NCBI GenBank assembly: GCA_026399515.1
Contig: JAPLQT010000059.1
Span: 1 to 63,970, forward strand
Source of the DNA: Pseudomonadota bacterium
GTDB taxonomy: Bacteria > Pseudomonadota > Gammaproteobacteria > Burkholderiales > Rhodocyclaceae
Direction: 5' to 3'
Length of the DNA: 63,970 bases
The translations under genes and the position numbers were made by a program. How positions within the stretch are numbered: position 1 is the first letter of the stretch; the number at the start of each line of letters is the position of its first letter. Of the stretch, positions 43,507-51,792 are shown piece by piece. The notes under the pieces are model-generated. The model saw nothing but the letters and a program-made list of their open reading frames with translations. It made no database searches and was not told the DNA's origin.

Positions 43507-44371
43507 ACTGACCATAGTCGGCGAGCGCATCAACCCCGGCTTCAAGAGTTCCAATGCGCTGTTCGAGAACGAGGACATCCCGGGCATCCAGGAGCTCGCC
43601 AGGAAACAGGCGGATGCAGGGGCAAGCTATCTCAACATCAATATCGGCAATCGCGCGGTCGACGATGCGCAATTCATGCGAGAAGTCATCCGCGCGATCC
43701 AGGCCGCCGTAGATATTCCATTGTCCTTCGATTTTCCGCGGCTGGATGTGCAGGAAATCTGCCTGACGACCTATGACCCTGAAAAGGCCAAAGGGCACAA
43801 GCCCATCATTAATTCAGTGGCCGAAAGCCGGATCGACATGCTCGACGCACTGAAGATTCAGCCCGCCAGGATCATGGTCATGGCCTCCGAGCGCGTCGAA
43901 GACGGGCAGATGGTCGCCAATACCTTGCCGGTCGAGGTGCACGCAGTCGCCAGTCGCATGGCCACCATGCTGCGCAGCAAGCATGGACTGGCTAACGACG
44001 ACATCATCATCGACGTATCAATCTCGACATTCGCCGCCGACAATCGCGGTCTGACAAAAATGGCACTGGGCGGCATCGAGTTGATCGGGTGCGATCCTGA
44101 GCTTGACGGCATTCATGTCATGGGTGGCCTGAGCAATGTCGGGCTGATGCTGCCCAAGAAGGAGTACGCGGGCGTCAAGTTGCAAAACGCCATTGAACGT
44201 TCCTTCCTCATGTTGGCAATGCCACTGGGCTTTGACACCGCGCTGGCGACGCCCTGGCAGGATCACTCGCCGCTGCCCGAGGATCATCCGGTGCTGGTCG
44301 CGTTCAAGGACCTCATCGAACTTCAGGGCGTGGATTTTCTGCGCGGGCTTCGAGCGTTTCTTCGTACATGA
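43493..44371 (+). CDS. Methyl-corrinoid:tetrahydrofolate methyltransferase (MT-II, pterin-binding/DHPS-like)
   Basis: 292 residues with the pterin-binding TIM barrel shared with dihydropteroate synthase, the MetH middle domain and AcsE. It begins with the GERINPG motif at residues 10-16 and contains NINIGNRAVDD, PLSFDF, INSVAESR and DIIIDVSIS. In acetogen O-demethylation systems (MtvA, OdmD-type) this subunit passes the methyl group from the corrinoid protein to tetrahydrofolate. The GTG start at 43493 overlaps the activator gene by 14 bases, with GAGGAAATC a little upstream. It completes the four-part set of methyl-donor enzyme, corrinoid carrier, activator and acceptor enzyme in one operon. 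Confidence 0.88.
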   Translation: MKQHELTIVGERINPGFKSSNALFENEDIPGIQELARKQADAGASYLNINIGNRAVDDAQFMREVIRAIQAAVDIPLSFDFPRLDVQEICLTTYDPEKAKGHKPIINSVAESRIDMLDALKIQPARIMVMASERVEDGQMVANTLPVEVHAVASRMATMLRSKHGLANDDIIIDVSISTFAADNRGLTKMALGGIELIGCDPELDGIHVMGGLSNVGLMLPKKEYAGVKLQNAIERSFLMLAMPLGFDTALATPWQDHSPLPEDHPVLVAFKDLIELQGVDFLRGLRAFLRT

Positions 44372-45618
44372 CGCGGAACCGAACTGTGACCGAAATCATT
44401 CGCATCGATAGCTACTTTGACGGGACTACCTATCACCGGGATGGCCCCTACGAAATTGCCATCACAGCGACGCGAATAACGGCTGTGCAGTCCTGTGGAA
44501 GCTCACTCGATTCAGACTCGGACCGCGCACATACTGCCACTTGCTATCGCGCGGGGTTCGCCATGCCGGGACTGGTGGAAGGACACGCCCATCTATTCCT
44601 GAATGGCGACGACCTGGATCCGGCGTCGCGCGCGGAATTTCTCAAGGCGCCACTGGACACCAAGATGGTTGCGGCGCGACGCAACCTGCGCCAGTCGCTC
44701 GAGAAGGGCATCACGCTGATTCGCGATGCCGGGGACAAATTTGGTGTGAATCACGCCCTACGTGGCGAAGCCGTCGCCTCTGCCACGCCGCTGCCGGCGG
44801 TACGCTCCGCGGGGCTCGGCATCCGGCGCCCGGGCCGCTACGGCGCTTTCATGGCATATGAGGCGAAGGACGACGCGGAGATCGAAACGGTGGTGAGCCG
44901 CATCGCTGCCGAAGGTGCCGACGATCTCAAGATCATACAGACCGGGATCATCGATTTTGTCAGCGGGCGGGTGAAAGGCGATCCTCAGTTTGATCTGCCG
45001 GCGTTGTCACTCATCGTCAGCGCAGCCAAACAGCGGGGTCTGAAGACCTTCGCCCACTGCAGTGGCCGGGCAGGTCTGGAGGTCGCAGTCAGGGCAGGTG
45101 TCGACTCAATTGAGCACGGATTCTTCATGAACCGGGAGACATTGCAGCGCATGGCAGATCTTGGAACCGCGTGGGTTCCGACCTTCTCACCGGTACATTT
45201 TCAGTGGACGGAGCCGCAGATTGCGGGATGGGACGACGCCACGGTCGGCAAGCTGCGGAGCATTCTCGACGACCATCTTGCCCAGGTCGCGCTGGCGGAC
45301 GAACTGGGCGTAAACCTGGTTGCCGGGTCGGATGCCGGCAGCCAGGGCGTGTCCCACGGCAGCGGGTTAATCGATGAGTTGTATTTCATGCTCGACGCCG
45401 GCGTCTCTGTGGCGAGCGTGCTGGAGTCTGCGACCAGCCGACCGAGGCGCTGCTGGGGAACCAATGCGACTGCCTTGCGTCGTGGCGCGACCGCCGACAT
45501 AGTGCTGCTGAAGGGCAATCCGTTTCAGGACGCGTCCCACTTGCGGGATATCGTGGCCGTCTTCAAGGACGGCGTGCCGGTCGTCGTCGGCACCAATCAG
45601 GCGAGTCATCATGGGTAA
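44368..45618 (+). CDS. Amidohydrolase-family (imidazolonepropionase-like) protein
   Basis: 416 residues with the amidohydrolase metal-site pattern: His73-x-His75 in GHAHLF, Lys or metal-neighbouring residue in DDLKIIQTG, His in FAHCSGR, His in IEHGFF and Asp in GSDAGS. The fold hydrolyses C-N bonds of ring amides or related compounds. It overlaps the upstream methyltransferase gene by 4 bases (ATGA) and the downstream MetV-MetF gene by 8 bases, so it belongs to the methyl-transfer operon. Its role in C1 metabolism is not known; one idea is a hydrolytic step on a folate-linked C1 unit such as methenyl-THF, which is speculation. Confidence 0.75.
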   Translation: MTRNRTVTEIIRIDSYFDGTTYHRDGPYEIAITATRITAVQSCGSSLDSDSDRAHTATCYRAGFAMPGLVEGHAHLFLNGDDLDPASRAEFLKAPLDTKMVAARRNLRQSLEKGITLIRDAGDKFGVNHALRGEAVASATPLPAVRSAGLGIRRPGRYGAFMAYEAKDDAEIETVVSRIAAEGADDLKIIQTGIIDFVSGRVKGDPQFDLPALSLIVSAAKQRGLKTFAHCSGRAGLEVAVRAGVDSIEHGFFMNRETLQRMADLGTAWVPTFSPVHFQWTEPQIAGWDDATVGKLRSILDDHLAQVALADELGVNLVAGSDAGSQGVSHGSGLIDELYFMLDAGVSVASVLESATSRPRRCWGTNATALRRGATADIVLLKGNPFQDASHLRDIVAVFKDGVPVVVGTNQASHHG

Positions 45619-46900
45619 AGTCCTGTCATTCCTGGCGCGCCTCGGGGCAAGAGGCGAAGCCTTCATGAAAGGAACTGCATTTGACTGCCGCGCCTGTGGT
45701 CAATGCATGCTCTCACAAACCGGATTGATCTGCCCGATGAGTTGTCCGAAGGGACTGCGCAACGGACCGTGCGGTGGCACGCTCGGCGACAGCTGCGAAG
45801 TGTATCCAGACCGAGAATGCGTGTGGATGCGCATCAATCGGCGACGCTCGGGCGGCCTGACGACGCTGCCGGTACTTAACCCCTCGCCCGACGCGGCCCT
45901 CTACTTCACCTCATCGTATGCCAATTGGGCAAAGGGCATCGACATTGCGGGAACTCGGGCATTGCCTTACCACGAAATACCCAGCGGACGAATCGCCCTG
46001 CCGGTCACTACTCAGTCACGGCTCGAGGCCCTGCTGAAGGCTGGGCGCTTTGTTCTGACTTGTGAAGTGCGTTCTCCGCGGAGCGCCGATTTCAGTCATT
46101 TGTACAGGGAACTCGACGTCGTGCGAGGTAGCTTCGATGCGGTGAATGCGACGGCCTACCTCAATGGCAAGCCATCCCTGCCGGCATCTCGCACCAGTGC
46201 CGAAATCGTCAGGGCCGGGGTCGAGCCAATTTGCCAGATCACCTGTCGCGACCAGACCAAAACGACATTCGTTTCGGAGCTGATCAACAATCACGTCAAT
46301 GGCGTCGTCAACGTTCTATGTCTGACGGGTGACTCCTACGCAGGCAATCCCAGAATCAAACAGGTCTTCGACATGGATTCGTCGCTGATGGTGTACGAAG
46401 CACATCATCTTCGAGAAACCGGAACGATTCATTTTACCGGCCAAGCCGTCGCTGATCCACCGCGTGCCTTCATCGGTGTGGCGATAAATCCATTTACCCG
46501 GCCGATAAACGTGCCGATCCGGCGCCTCAAGCAGAAAGCCGCGGCAGGGGCCGATTTCGTGCAGACGCAGCTGATCTTCAATCTCCCCGGGTTCCGGCAA
46601 TTCATGGAGTCATTTTGCGATGAAGGTCTGGACCGCGAGCTGTTTCTGCTAGCGGGGATACCTGTGGTCATCTCGCGTCCAGCGATGCAGATGATTCCGC
46701 ACGTTCCAGGGGTGGACTACCCCACCGACATTCGGCAAAGACTGGAAAGCGCGACCGATCTTAGGGCGGAGGGCTGTCGGCTGGCACGGGAAACGCTGGA
46801 GGCCGTCAGGGAGATCCCTGGGGTTCGCGGCGCCCATCTGATGCTGTTTGGTTCAGATCATTCGGTATTGTCCGAAATTGTGGACGGCATCGGCGCGTGA
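45611..46900 (+). CDS. MetV-MetF fusion: methylenetetrahydrofolate reductase with N-terminal Cys-rich MetV-like domain
   Basis: 429 residues. The first 80 residues hold eight Cys (26, 29, 32, 41, 45, 54, 62, 70), in the arrangement of the small MetV/methylene-THF-reductase C-terminal domain (CRACGQCMLSQTG, CPMSCPKGLRNGPCGG), which binds zinc or iron-sulfur. From about residue 140 the sequence is MetF-like, with a TIM-barrel FAD-enzyme pattern (FVLTCEVRSPRSADF, VLCLTGDSYAGNPR, QTQLIFNLPGFRQFM). MetV and MetF are separate polypeptides in acetogens. Here the reductase would run methyl-THF to methylene-THF, the oxidative direction needed to use demethylated methyl groups. The start overlaps the amidohydrolase stop. 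Confidence 0.85.
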   Translation: MGKVLSFLARLGARGEAFMKGTAFDCRACGQCMLSQTGLICPMSCPKGLRNGPCGGTLGDSCEVYPDRECVWMRINRRRSGGLTTLPVLNPSPDAALYFTSSYANWAKGIDIAGTRALPYHEIPSGRIALPVTTQSRLEALLKAGRFVLTCEVRSPRSADFSHLYRELDVVRGSFDAVNATAYLNGKPSLPASRTSAEIVRAGVEPICQITCRDQTKTTFVSELINNHVNGVVNVLCLTGDSYAGNPRIKQVFDMDSSLMVYEAHHLRETGTIHFTGQAVADPPRAFIGVAINPFTRPINVPIRRLKQKAAAGADFVQTQLIFNLPGFRQFMESFCDEGLDRELFLLAGIPVVISRPAMQMIPHVPGVDYPTDIRQRLESATDLRAEGCRLARETLEAVREIPGVRGAHLMLFGSDHSVLSEIVDGIGA

Positions 46901-46937
46901 CGATACTTGGATGAAAGTAACTAAAGGAGGAAAGAAC

Positions 46938-48068
46938 ATGAACAACGAGGTGCTGTATCAATCCCGGTTGGGGCGAATTCGCAAAGCGATCAACTTCGAG
47001 CCGGTTGACCGGGTCCCGGTCGTATTCATGGGGACCGCGTTTGCACCGCGCTGGATGGGCATCACGCTGGCGCAGTATTCGGCGGATCCGGCGCTGGCGC
47101 GCGACACCATCCTGGCCGCGATGGAGCGCCTTGGAGATCTGGACGGAGTTAACCTCGTCCCCGGCCTGCCACCGATCTCACTCAGCGGGGTGTGGCTTTC
47201 CAAGGTTGCCATTCCCGGCCGCGATCTGCCGGATGACAGCCTCTGGCAACTGCAAGAGGCCGAGGTCATGAGCGTAGACGATTACGACGTCATCCTCGAG
47301 CAAGGGTTTGAAAAATTCCTCGCGAGCCATCTGCCGAAAATCGTCGACGTCAAGGAGCTTGGAGCAGCGCGCGAGTGGGTGATGGCGAACATCCCGCGGA
47401 CGGTGGAGTTGTACCGCCAGCGCGGTTTCGTGGTGGTTTCGGGGCTCGGTGGGATGATTCCATTCGAGTTGTTGTGCGGTGCCCGTTCGATGTCGCAGTT
47501 TTATTTTGACTTGTATCGGCGACCCGACAAGGTTCAGGCGACTATGGATGCGATGATGCCGGGGCTGATAAAGCAAGCCGTCGCCATCACCAAGGCTGGC
47601 GGCACTATCGGCGGCTGGGTCGGGGGCTTCAGATCGGCAAGCGGCCTGATCTCTCAGAAATACTGGGAACGCTTCGCTTTCCCGTATTTCCAACAAATGA
47701 TCAATGCCCTGGCGGAGAACGACCTAGTCTCGGTACTACACTGGGACCAGAACTGGACCCGCGACCTGGGCAGACTGAAGGACCTGCCGGCAAAGATGTG
47801 CCTGCTCAATCCCGATGGGATGACCGATCTGCGCAAGATGAGGGAATTGCTTGGCGACCACATGGCCGTGATGGGCGATGTGCCGTCGCAGCTCTTTGCC
47901 GCTGGCACACCCGATGACATCTACAACTATGTGCGCGATCTGGTACGGGACATCGGCCCCACCGGCCTGATTCTGTGCCCAGGTTGCGATGCACCGATCA
48001 ACACCAAGCCGGAGAACATGGAAGCATTTGTCGCGGCGAGTCGCGAATTCGGGATGGCGACGGCTTGA
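46938..48068 (+). CDS. Uroporphyrinogen-decarboxylase-fold corrinoid methyltransferase (MT-I), second copy
   Basis: 376 residues, clearly homologous to the protein at 40466-41605 along its whole length (for example RIRKAINFEPVDRVPVVF, GARSMSQFYFDLYRRP, GGWVGGFRSASGLIS). Equivalent active-site positions are His268 and Asp270 in VLHWDQNW and Cys350 in CPGCDAP. The start has an almost perfect Shine-Dalgarno (AAAGGAGG). Having two methyltransferases and one corrinoid carrier suggests two methyl donors or two positions on one substrate. It ends the operon, 37 bases before the convergent P450 gene. Confidence 0.88.
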   Translation: MNNEVLYQSRLGRIRKAINFEPVDRVPVVFMGTAFAPRWMGITLAQYSADPALARDTILAAMERLGDLDGVNLVPGLPPISLSGVWLSKVAIPGRDLPDDSLWQLQEAEVMSVDDYDVILEQGFEKFLASHLPKIVDVKELGAAREWVMANIPRTVELYRQRGFVVVSGLGGMIPFELLCGARSMSQFYFDLYRRPDKVQATMDAMMPGLIKQAVAITKAGGTIGGWVGGFRSASGLISQKYWERFAFPYFQQMINALAENDLVSVLHWDQNWTRDLGRLKDLPAKMCLLNPDGMTDLRKMRELLGDHMAVMGDVPSQLFAAGTPDDIYNYVRDLVRDIGPTGLILCPGCDAPINTKPENMEAFVAASREFGMATA

Positions 48069-48096
48069 GCATGGCGGATCGACTAGGCGGGACTGT

Positions 48097-48115
48097 GGTC
48101 CACGTCTAGTGGACC
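48097..48115. terminator. Short inverted repeat between convergent methyltransferase and P450 genes
   Basis: GGTCCAC (48097-48103), a 5-base loop and GTGGACC (48109-48115) form a perfect 7-base stem that includes the P450 stop codon. No T-run follows on either strand, so it is at best a weak or factor-dependent terminator. Confidence 0.3.
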
Positions 48116-49281
48116 GTGATCTCGACCTTGGCAAAGCCGTGTAGCACGTTGTTGATTACGCGCTCGGTGGCGCCCAACTCGAAGCGCTTGACGCGCGGTA
48201 GCAAGGCCTTAAGCAAAGCAGTCATCTCCATCCTGGCCAGGTGCATACCGACACACGCATGTGAGCCGTGGCCGAAACCCACTTGCTCGGCATTGCGGCG
48301 GCGAATGTCGAAGTCGTCGGCGTTTCCCCATTTGCGTTCGTCGCGATTGGCCGAACCGTAGAGAACAATTGCACGGGCGTCCTTCGGAAGTGTGACGCCA
48401 TCGACTTCGACATCCTGGGTCGCGACACGGGAAAATCCCTGGATCGGCGATTCGACTCTGATTGCCTCATTGATTGCGCCGGGAATCAGTGACGGGTCGG
48501 CTCTCAGGATGTCCCACTGCTCAGGATGAGTGGCAAAAAGCCAGATCATGCTGCTGGTGGTGAAGATAGTGGTGTCCAGGCTTGGGCCCATATAGTCGTT
48601 CATCATCAGCGGCGGCTTGTCCATGGATATTTCCCCGCGATCGGCGGCATCCCAGATCATCTTGGCCCAACCGTCAGGTTTCAGTTTTTCGCGAGTGCAT
48701 TCGGTAAACGCGTAGTCGATCATCTCCTTGACAGTGACGAAGGCCTCGCTGGTGCGCGCATTCATCGGTCCGAAGCATTGGAAGTTGGCGGCGGCCCAGT
48801 CCAGCATGCGCTCGCGTCCCTCTTCGGGCAGGCCGACCAAGTTGGAGACGACGGTGACCGGCAGGTACTGGGCCAACTCGGTTGCGGCATCGAAATGCTT
48901 CTTGGCGACCAGGCGTTCGATCAGGGCTTCGGCTTCGTTGGCGATCAATTGGGCATGTTCGGCGATGGCCTGCTGCGTCAGCGGCTTGGCGATCACGCGC
49001 CGCAGCGCCATGTGTTCGGCGCCGTCAGAACAAAGGACAATGCCGCGCAGCTGTTGATTCATGCGTTCGTTCATCATCACGCCTTGCGCCGAAGAGAAAG
49101 TCTCCGAATTGCGCAGAGCCTCCTTGACCTCCTTGAAGCGCGACAGCACATACATCTGATACTGCGGCAACCACACCACCGCGCCAAGGTCACGCAATTG
49201 CTTGTAGAGCGGGTATGGGTCGAGCAGGGATTCGTCGGCGTAAAGGTCGATCTCGGATTTAGGGCATTTGGCAACCTGCAT
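48106..49281 (-). CDS. Cytochrome P450, CYP199-like (methoxyaromatic O-demethylase-type)
   Basis: 391 residues with P450 landmarks: acid-alcohol pair in MGPSLDTT (Asp236-Thr237), ExxR as Glu272-Arg275 in EAIRVESP and haem-ligand Cys343 in FGHGSHACVG. It resembles the bacterial CYP199A family that removes methyl groups from para-methoxybenzoate-like acids; the region RVESPIQGFSRVATQDVEVDG with later GSANRDERKWGNADDFDIRR is of this type. No ferredoxin or reductase gene is next to it. It is convergent with the corrinoid methyltransferase operon and has a palindromic operator in its promoter. Oxidative demethylation is inferred from family resemblance. Confidence 0.85.
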   Translation of the reverse strand: MQVAKCPKSEIDLYADESLLDPYPLYKQLRDLGAVVWLPQYQMYVLSRFKEVKEALRNSETFSSAQGVMMNERMNQQLRGIVLCSDGAEHMALRRVIAKPLTQQAIAEHAQLIANEAEALIERLVAKKHFDAATELAQYLPVTVVSNLVGLPEEGRERMLDWAAANFQCFGPMNARTSEAFVTVKEMIDYAFTECTREKLKPDGWAKMIWDAADRGEISMDKPPLMMNDYMGPSLDTTIFTTSSMIWLFATHPEQWDILRADPSLIPGAINEAIRVESPIQGFSRVATQDVEVDGVTLPKDARAIVLYGSANRDERKWGNADDFDIRRRNAEQVGFGHGSHACVGMHLARMEMTALLKALLPRVKRFELGATERVINNVLHGFAKVEITVH

Positions 49282-49361
49282 GGCTTAGCTCCTTTTCTAG
49301 TGAGGAAGGATTCTGGACACGAACTGTAGGGCAGGCAGTTGGCCAGGCGACAGTATAAATG

Positions 49362-49390
49362 ATTGTTAATCAAAATTGATTAAGTGTCAA
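49362..49390 (-). promoter_or_regulatory. P450 promoter with 18-bp palindromic TetR-type operator between -35 and -10
   Basis: On the reverse strand TTGACA (49385-49390) and AACAAT (49362-49367) are spaced 17 bases. Between them the perfect inverted repeat TTAATCAA-N2-TTGATTAA (49366-49383) fills the spacer, a classical position for a TetR-family repressor. The TetR gene starts 280 bases away on the other strand. The rest of the 387-base P450/TetR gap holds no gene. Confidence 0.7.
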
Positions 49391-49668
49391 TGTAATATGG
49401 CGCGACACGACGCGCTCTCAAATCTAAGCGGTCGAGCGGTCATCTGGACTGGAGTCGATAGCCGGAAACCCCAAGCACCGGCATAAACAGAGACCTCGCA
49501 GCCGGTAGGGTATCGAAGCGGAGCCTGGACTTAACCGGTTCAGGGGCCACGAATGGATATGATATATTGTCACAAGTGATTCGCCCTTGTCGGGAATCCT
49601 GCCTGCGCGCTCGGGCTGGCCCGAGCAGCCCGCGGTGGTGAATGCCGTCATCAGAGGAGGTGTTTCGA

Positions 49669-50397
49669 ATGTCTGACGATCAAGTCGAGGAGTCCAAGGC
49701 AGCGAAAAGGACAGCTACCGAGGTACCGTCGACACGTAACTCGCGAAAACGCATCAAGACTCGAGCTCTGCTTCTCAAGGCGGCGTATGAGGTGATGTCG
49801 ACGCGGGGCGTCGATGAGGCGACCATCCAGGAGATTACCGAACGGGCAGATGTCGGATTCGGCACCTTCTACAACTATTTTTCATCGAAGGACGACCTTG
49901 CAGGTTATGTGCTGGACTGCGTGATCAACGATCTCGGCCGCCGCAACGATCTGGCTACAGCGCATCTGCGGCTTTCCGATCCGGCCCGGGTCATGCCGGT
50001 TTCGATCAGGCTTACCTTGCGCGACGCCATCGCCGATCCGATGTGGAAATGGTGGGTTTTGCGCCCCGACCTGCTGGCCGACCGCATGCGCGAAGGCTTC
50101 AAGATTTTTGCCACGCGCGACATTCGCGATGCGATCAAGGTGGGGGTGTACCTCCTGAACGAACAGGACATCGACACCGCTTGGGGAATTGCGGTCTGGA
50201 TGATGGTTGGCGCGTTGCGAGACATCGTGATCGGCCACTACTCGCAAGAACACGAGCAGAAGGTCGTCGAGATGATCATGCGTGTCATGGGTGTTTCAGC
50301 AACCTCGGCGCGTGAGGTTGCCACCGGGCAACTCCCCGTGTACCCGGCGCCGAATATCGATTTTGATTTCCAGTTGGTCGCATCTCAACAGGAGTGA
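49669..50397 (+). CDS. TetR-family transcriptional regulator
   Basis: 242 residues with an N-terminal TetR helix-turn-helix: TRALLLKAAYEVMSTRGVDEATIQEITERADVGFGTFYNYFSSKDDL (about residues 31-75). The ligand domain is longer than in typical members. I use the ATG at 49669 because AGAGGAGGTG precedes it; an upstream ATG at 49642 lacks a site. It is divergent from the P450 gene, whose promoter contains an 18-base palindrome suited to it, and lies 34 bases upstream of an ABC transporter operon in the same direction. It may sense the P450 substrate or an imported compound. Confidence 0.88.
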   Translation: MSDDQVEESKAAKRTATEVPSTRNSRKRIKTRALLLKAAYEVMSTRGVDEATIQEITERADVGFGTFYNYFSSKDDLAGYVLDCVINDLGRRNDLATAHLRLSDPARVMPVSIRLTLRDAIADPMWKWWVLRPDLLADRMREGFKIFATRDIRDAIKVGVYLLNEQDIDTAWGIAVWMMVGALRDIVIGHYSQEHEQKVVEMIMRVMGVSATSAREVATGQLPVYPAPNIDFDFQLVASQQE

Positions 50398-50431
50398 GTG
50401 GGTTTTCCGTCTGACCTGGAGGAGGAAGGGC

Positions 50432-51766
50432 ATGAACCGAAATCAAGTTAACAAGACACCCGTGCCGGGTGCGGCAGTTCCCGTCGATCTCGCCCGGCGC
50501 GACTTCCTCGAAAAGGCGGTCGCCGGGACCGCGACGGCTCTGGCGCCGGCACTCATGCTGCCGGGCACCGCTCGCGCCGCCGGGCGCATAATCAAGGTCG
50601 GCTTCGTCAGTCCGCGCACGGGTCCGCTCGCGCCCTTCGGCGAAGGGGACGAGTACGTGATTGCCGCGCTGAAGACGATGCTCGTGCGGGGAGTCGTCAT
50701 CAATGGCGCGACCTATCCGATTCAGATCATCGCCAAGGACAGCCAGTCCAATCCCAATCGGGCGGCCGAAGTGGCATCGTCCCTGATCAAGTCGGACAAG
50801 GTCGATCTGATGCTGGCTGCGAGTACCGCCGACACGGTCAATCCGGTTGCAGACCAGTGCGAATTAAACCGGGTACCGATGGTTAGCACCGATTGCCCGT
50901 GGCAGCCCTACTATTTCGGGCGAGGCGGAAAGCCGGACAAGGGGTTCGAATGGACCTACCATTTTTTTTGGGGGCTGGAAGACGTCATCTCGGTATTCCT
51001 GAACATGTGGAACTCGGTCCCGACCAACAAGGTCGTGGGAGTGTTGTGGCCGAACGATGCGGAGGGCAATGCGTTCGGTGACGTCAAGGCGGGCTTTCCG
51101 CCGGCACTCGCCAAGGCCGGTTACCAGATGATCGATGGGGGACGTTTCCCCGCCAACACTGCGGACTTTACCGCACAGATCAATATGTTCAAGCGTGCCG
51201 GCGTCGAAATACTGTCGGGTGCCCTGACGCCGCCAGCGTTTGCGACTTTCTGGACGCAGGCCGCTCAGCAGGGTTTCCGTCCCAAAATTGCCTCGGTCGC
51301 CAAGGGCCTGCTGTTCCCCGCCGCAGTCCAATCGTTGGGCAACCGTGCCATCGGTCTGACGACTGAGGTCTGGTGGTCTCCGAATCATCCCTACAAATCC
51401 GGCCTCACTGGCGAGACCGCCGGGCAATTCTGCGCGGCGTGGGAAGCTGCGACGAACAAGCCGTGGACCCAACCGCTTGGCTTTCGCCACGCCTTGATCG
51501 AGGTTGCGGTCGATATCTTCAAGCGTACCGCAAACATCGATTCCCGGGAGGCGATTCGGGACGCGATACGCACGACCAATTACCAGTCCATCGTTGGCCC
51601 GATTGCTTGGAGCGGCAACCCGGTCAAGAATGTCACCAAGACGCCGCTGGTGGGCGGCCAATGGATTGCCGGAAAGAAGTTCAAGCACGATCTGGTGATC
51701 GTCAATAACGACACCGAGAAGACTATCCCGTTGCAGCAGAAGGTCGCCGATCTTCCGCAAAGCTGA
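50432..51766 (+). CDS. Branched-chain-amino-acid-type ABC transporter substrate-binding protein (Tat-like signal)
   Basis: 444 residues. The N-terminus has an RRDFL twin-arginine motif followed by a hydrophobic stretch (AVAGTATALAPALMLPGTARA), so export by Tat is likely. The mature part is a type I periplasmic binding protein (IKVGFVSPRTGPLAPFGEGDEY, AAEVASSLIKSDKVDLMLA, INMFKRAGVEILSGALTPPAF). These LivK-like proteins in proteobacterial catabolic clusters often bind aromatic acids or amides rather than amino acids. GGAGGAGGAAGGG precedes the ATG. It is the first gene of a five-gene transport operon; its length (444) is above the usual 370-400. Confidence 0.88.
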   Translation: MNRNQVNKTPVPGAAVPVDLARRDFLEKAVAGTATALAPALMLPGTARAAGRIIKVGFVSPRTGPLAPFGEGDEYVIAALKTMLVRGVVINGATYPIQIIAKDSQSNPNRAAEVASSLIKSDKVDLMLAASTADTVNPVADQCELNRVPMVSTDCPWQPYYFGRGGKPDKGFEWTYHFFWGLEDVISVFLNMWNSVPTNKVVGVLWPNDAEGNAFGDVKAGFPPALAKAGYQMIDGGRFPANTADFTAQINMFKRAGVEILSGALTPPAFATFWTQAAQQGFRPKIASVAKGLLFPAAVQSLGNRAIGLTTEVWWSPNHPYKSGLTGETAGQFCAAWEAATNKPWTQPLGFRHALIEVAVDIFKRTANIDSREAIRDAIRTTNYQSIVGPIAWSGNPVKNVTKTPLVGGQWIAGKKFKHDLVIVNNDTEKTIPLQQKVADLPQS

Positions 51767-51792
51767 ATTCGCCGGGTCTGTGGCCGAAGTTC

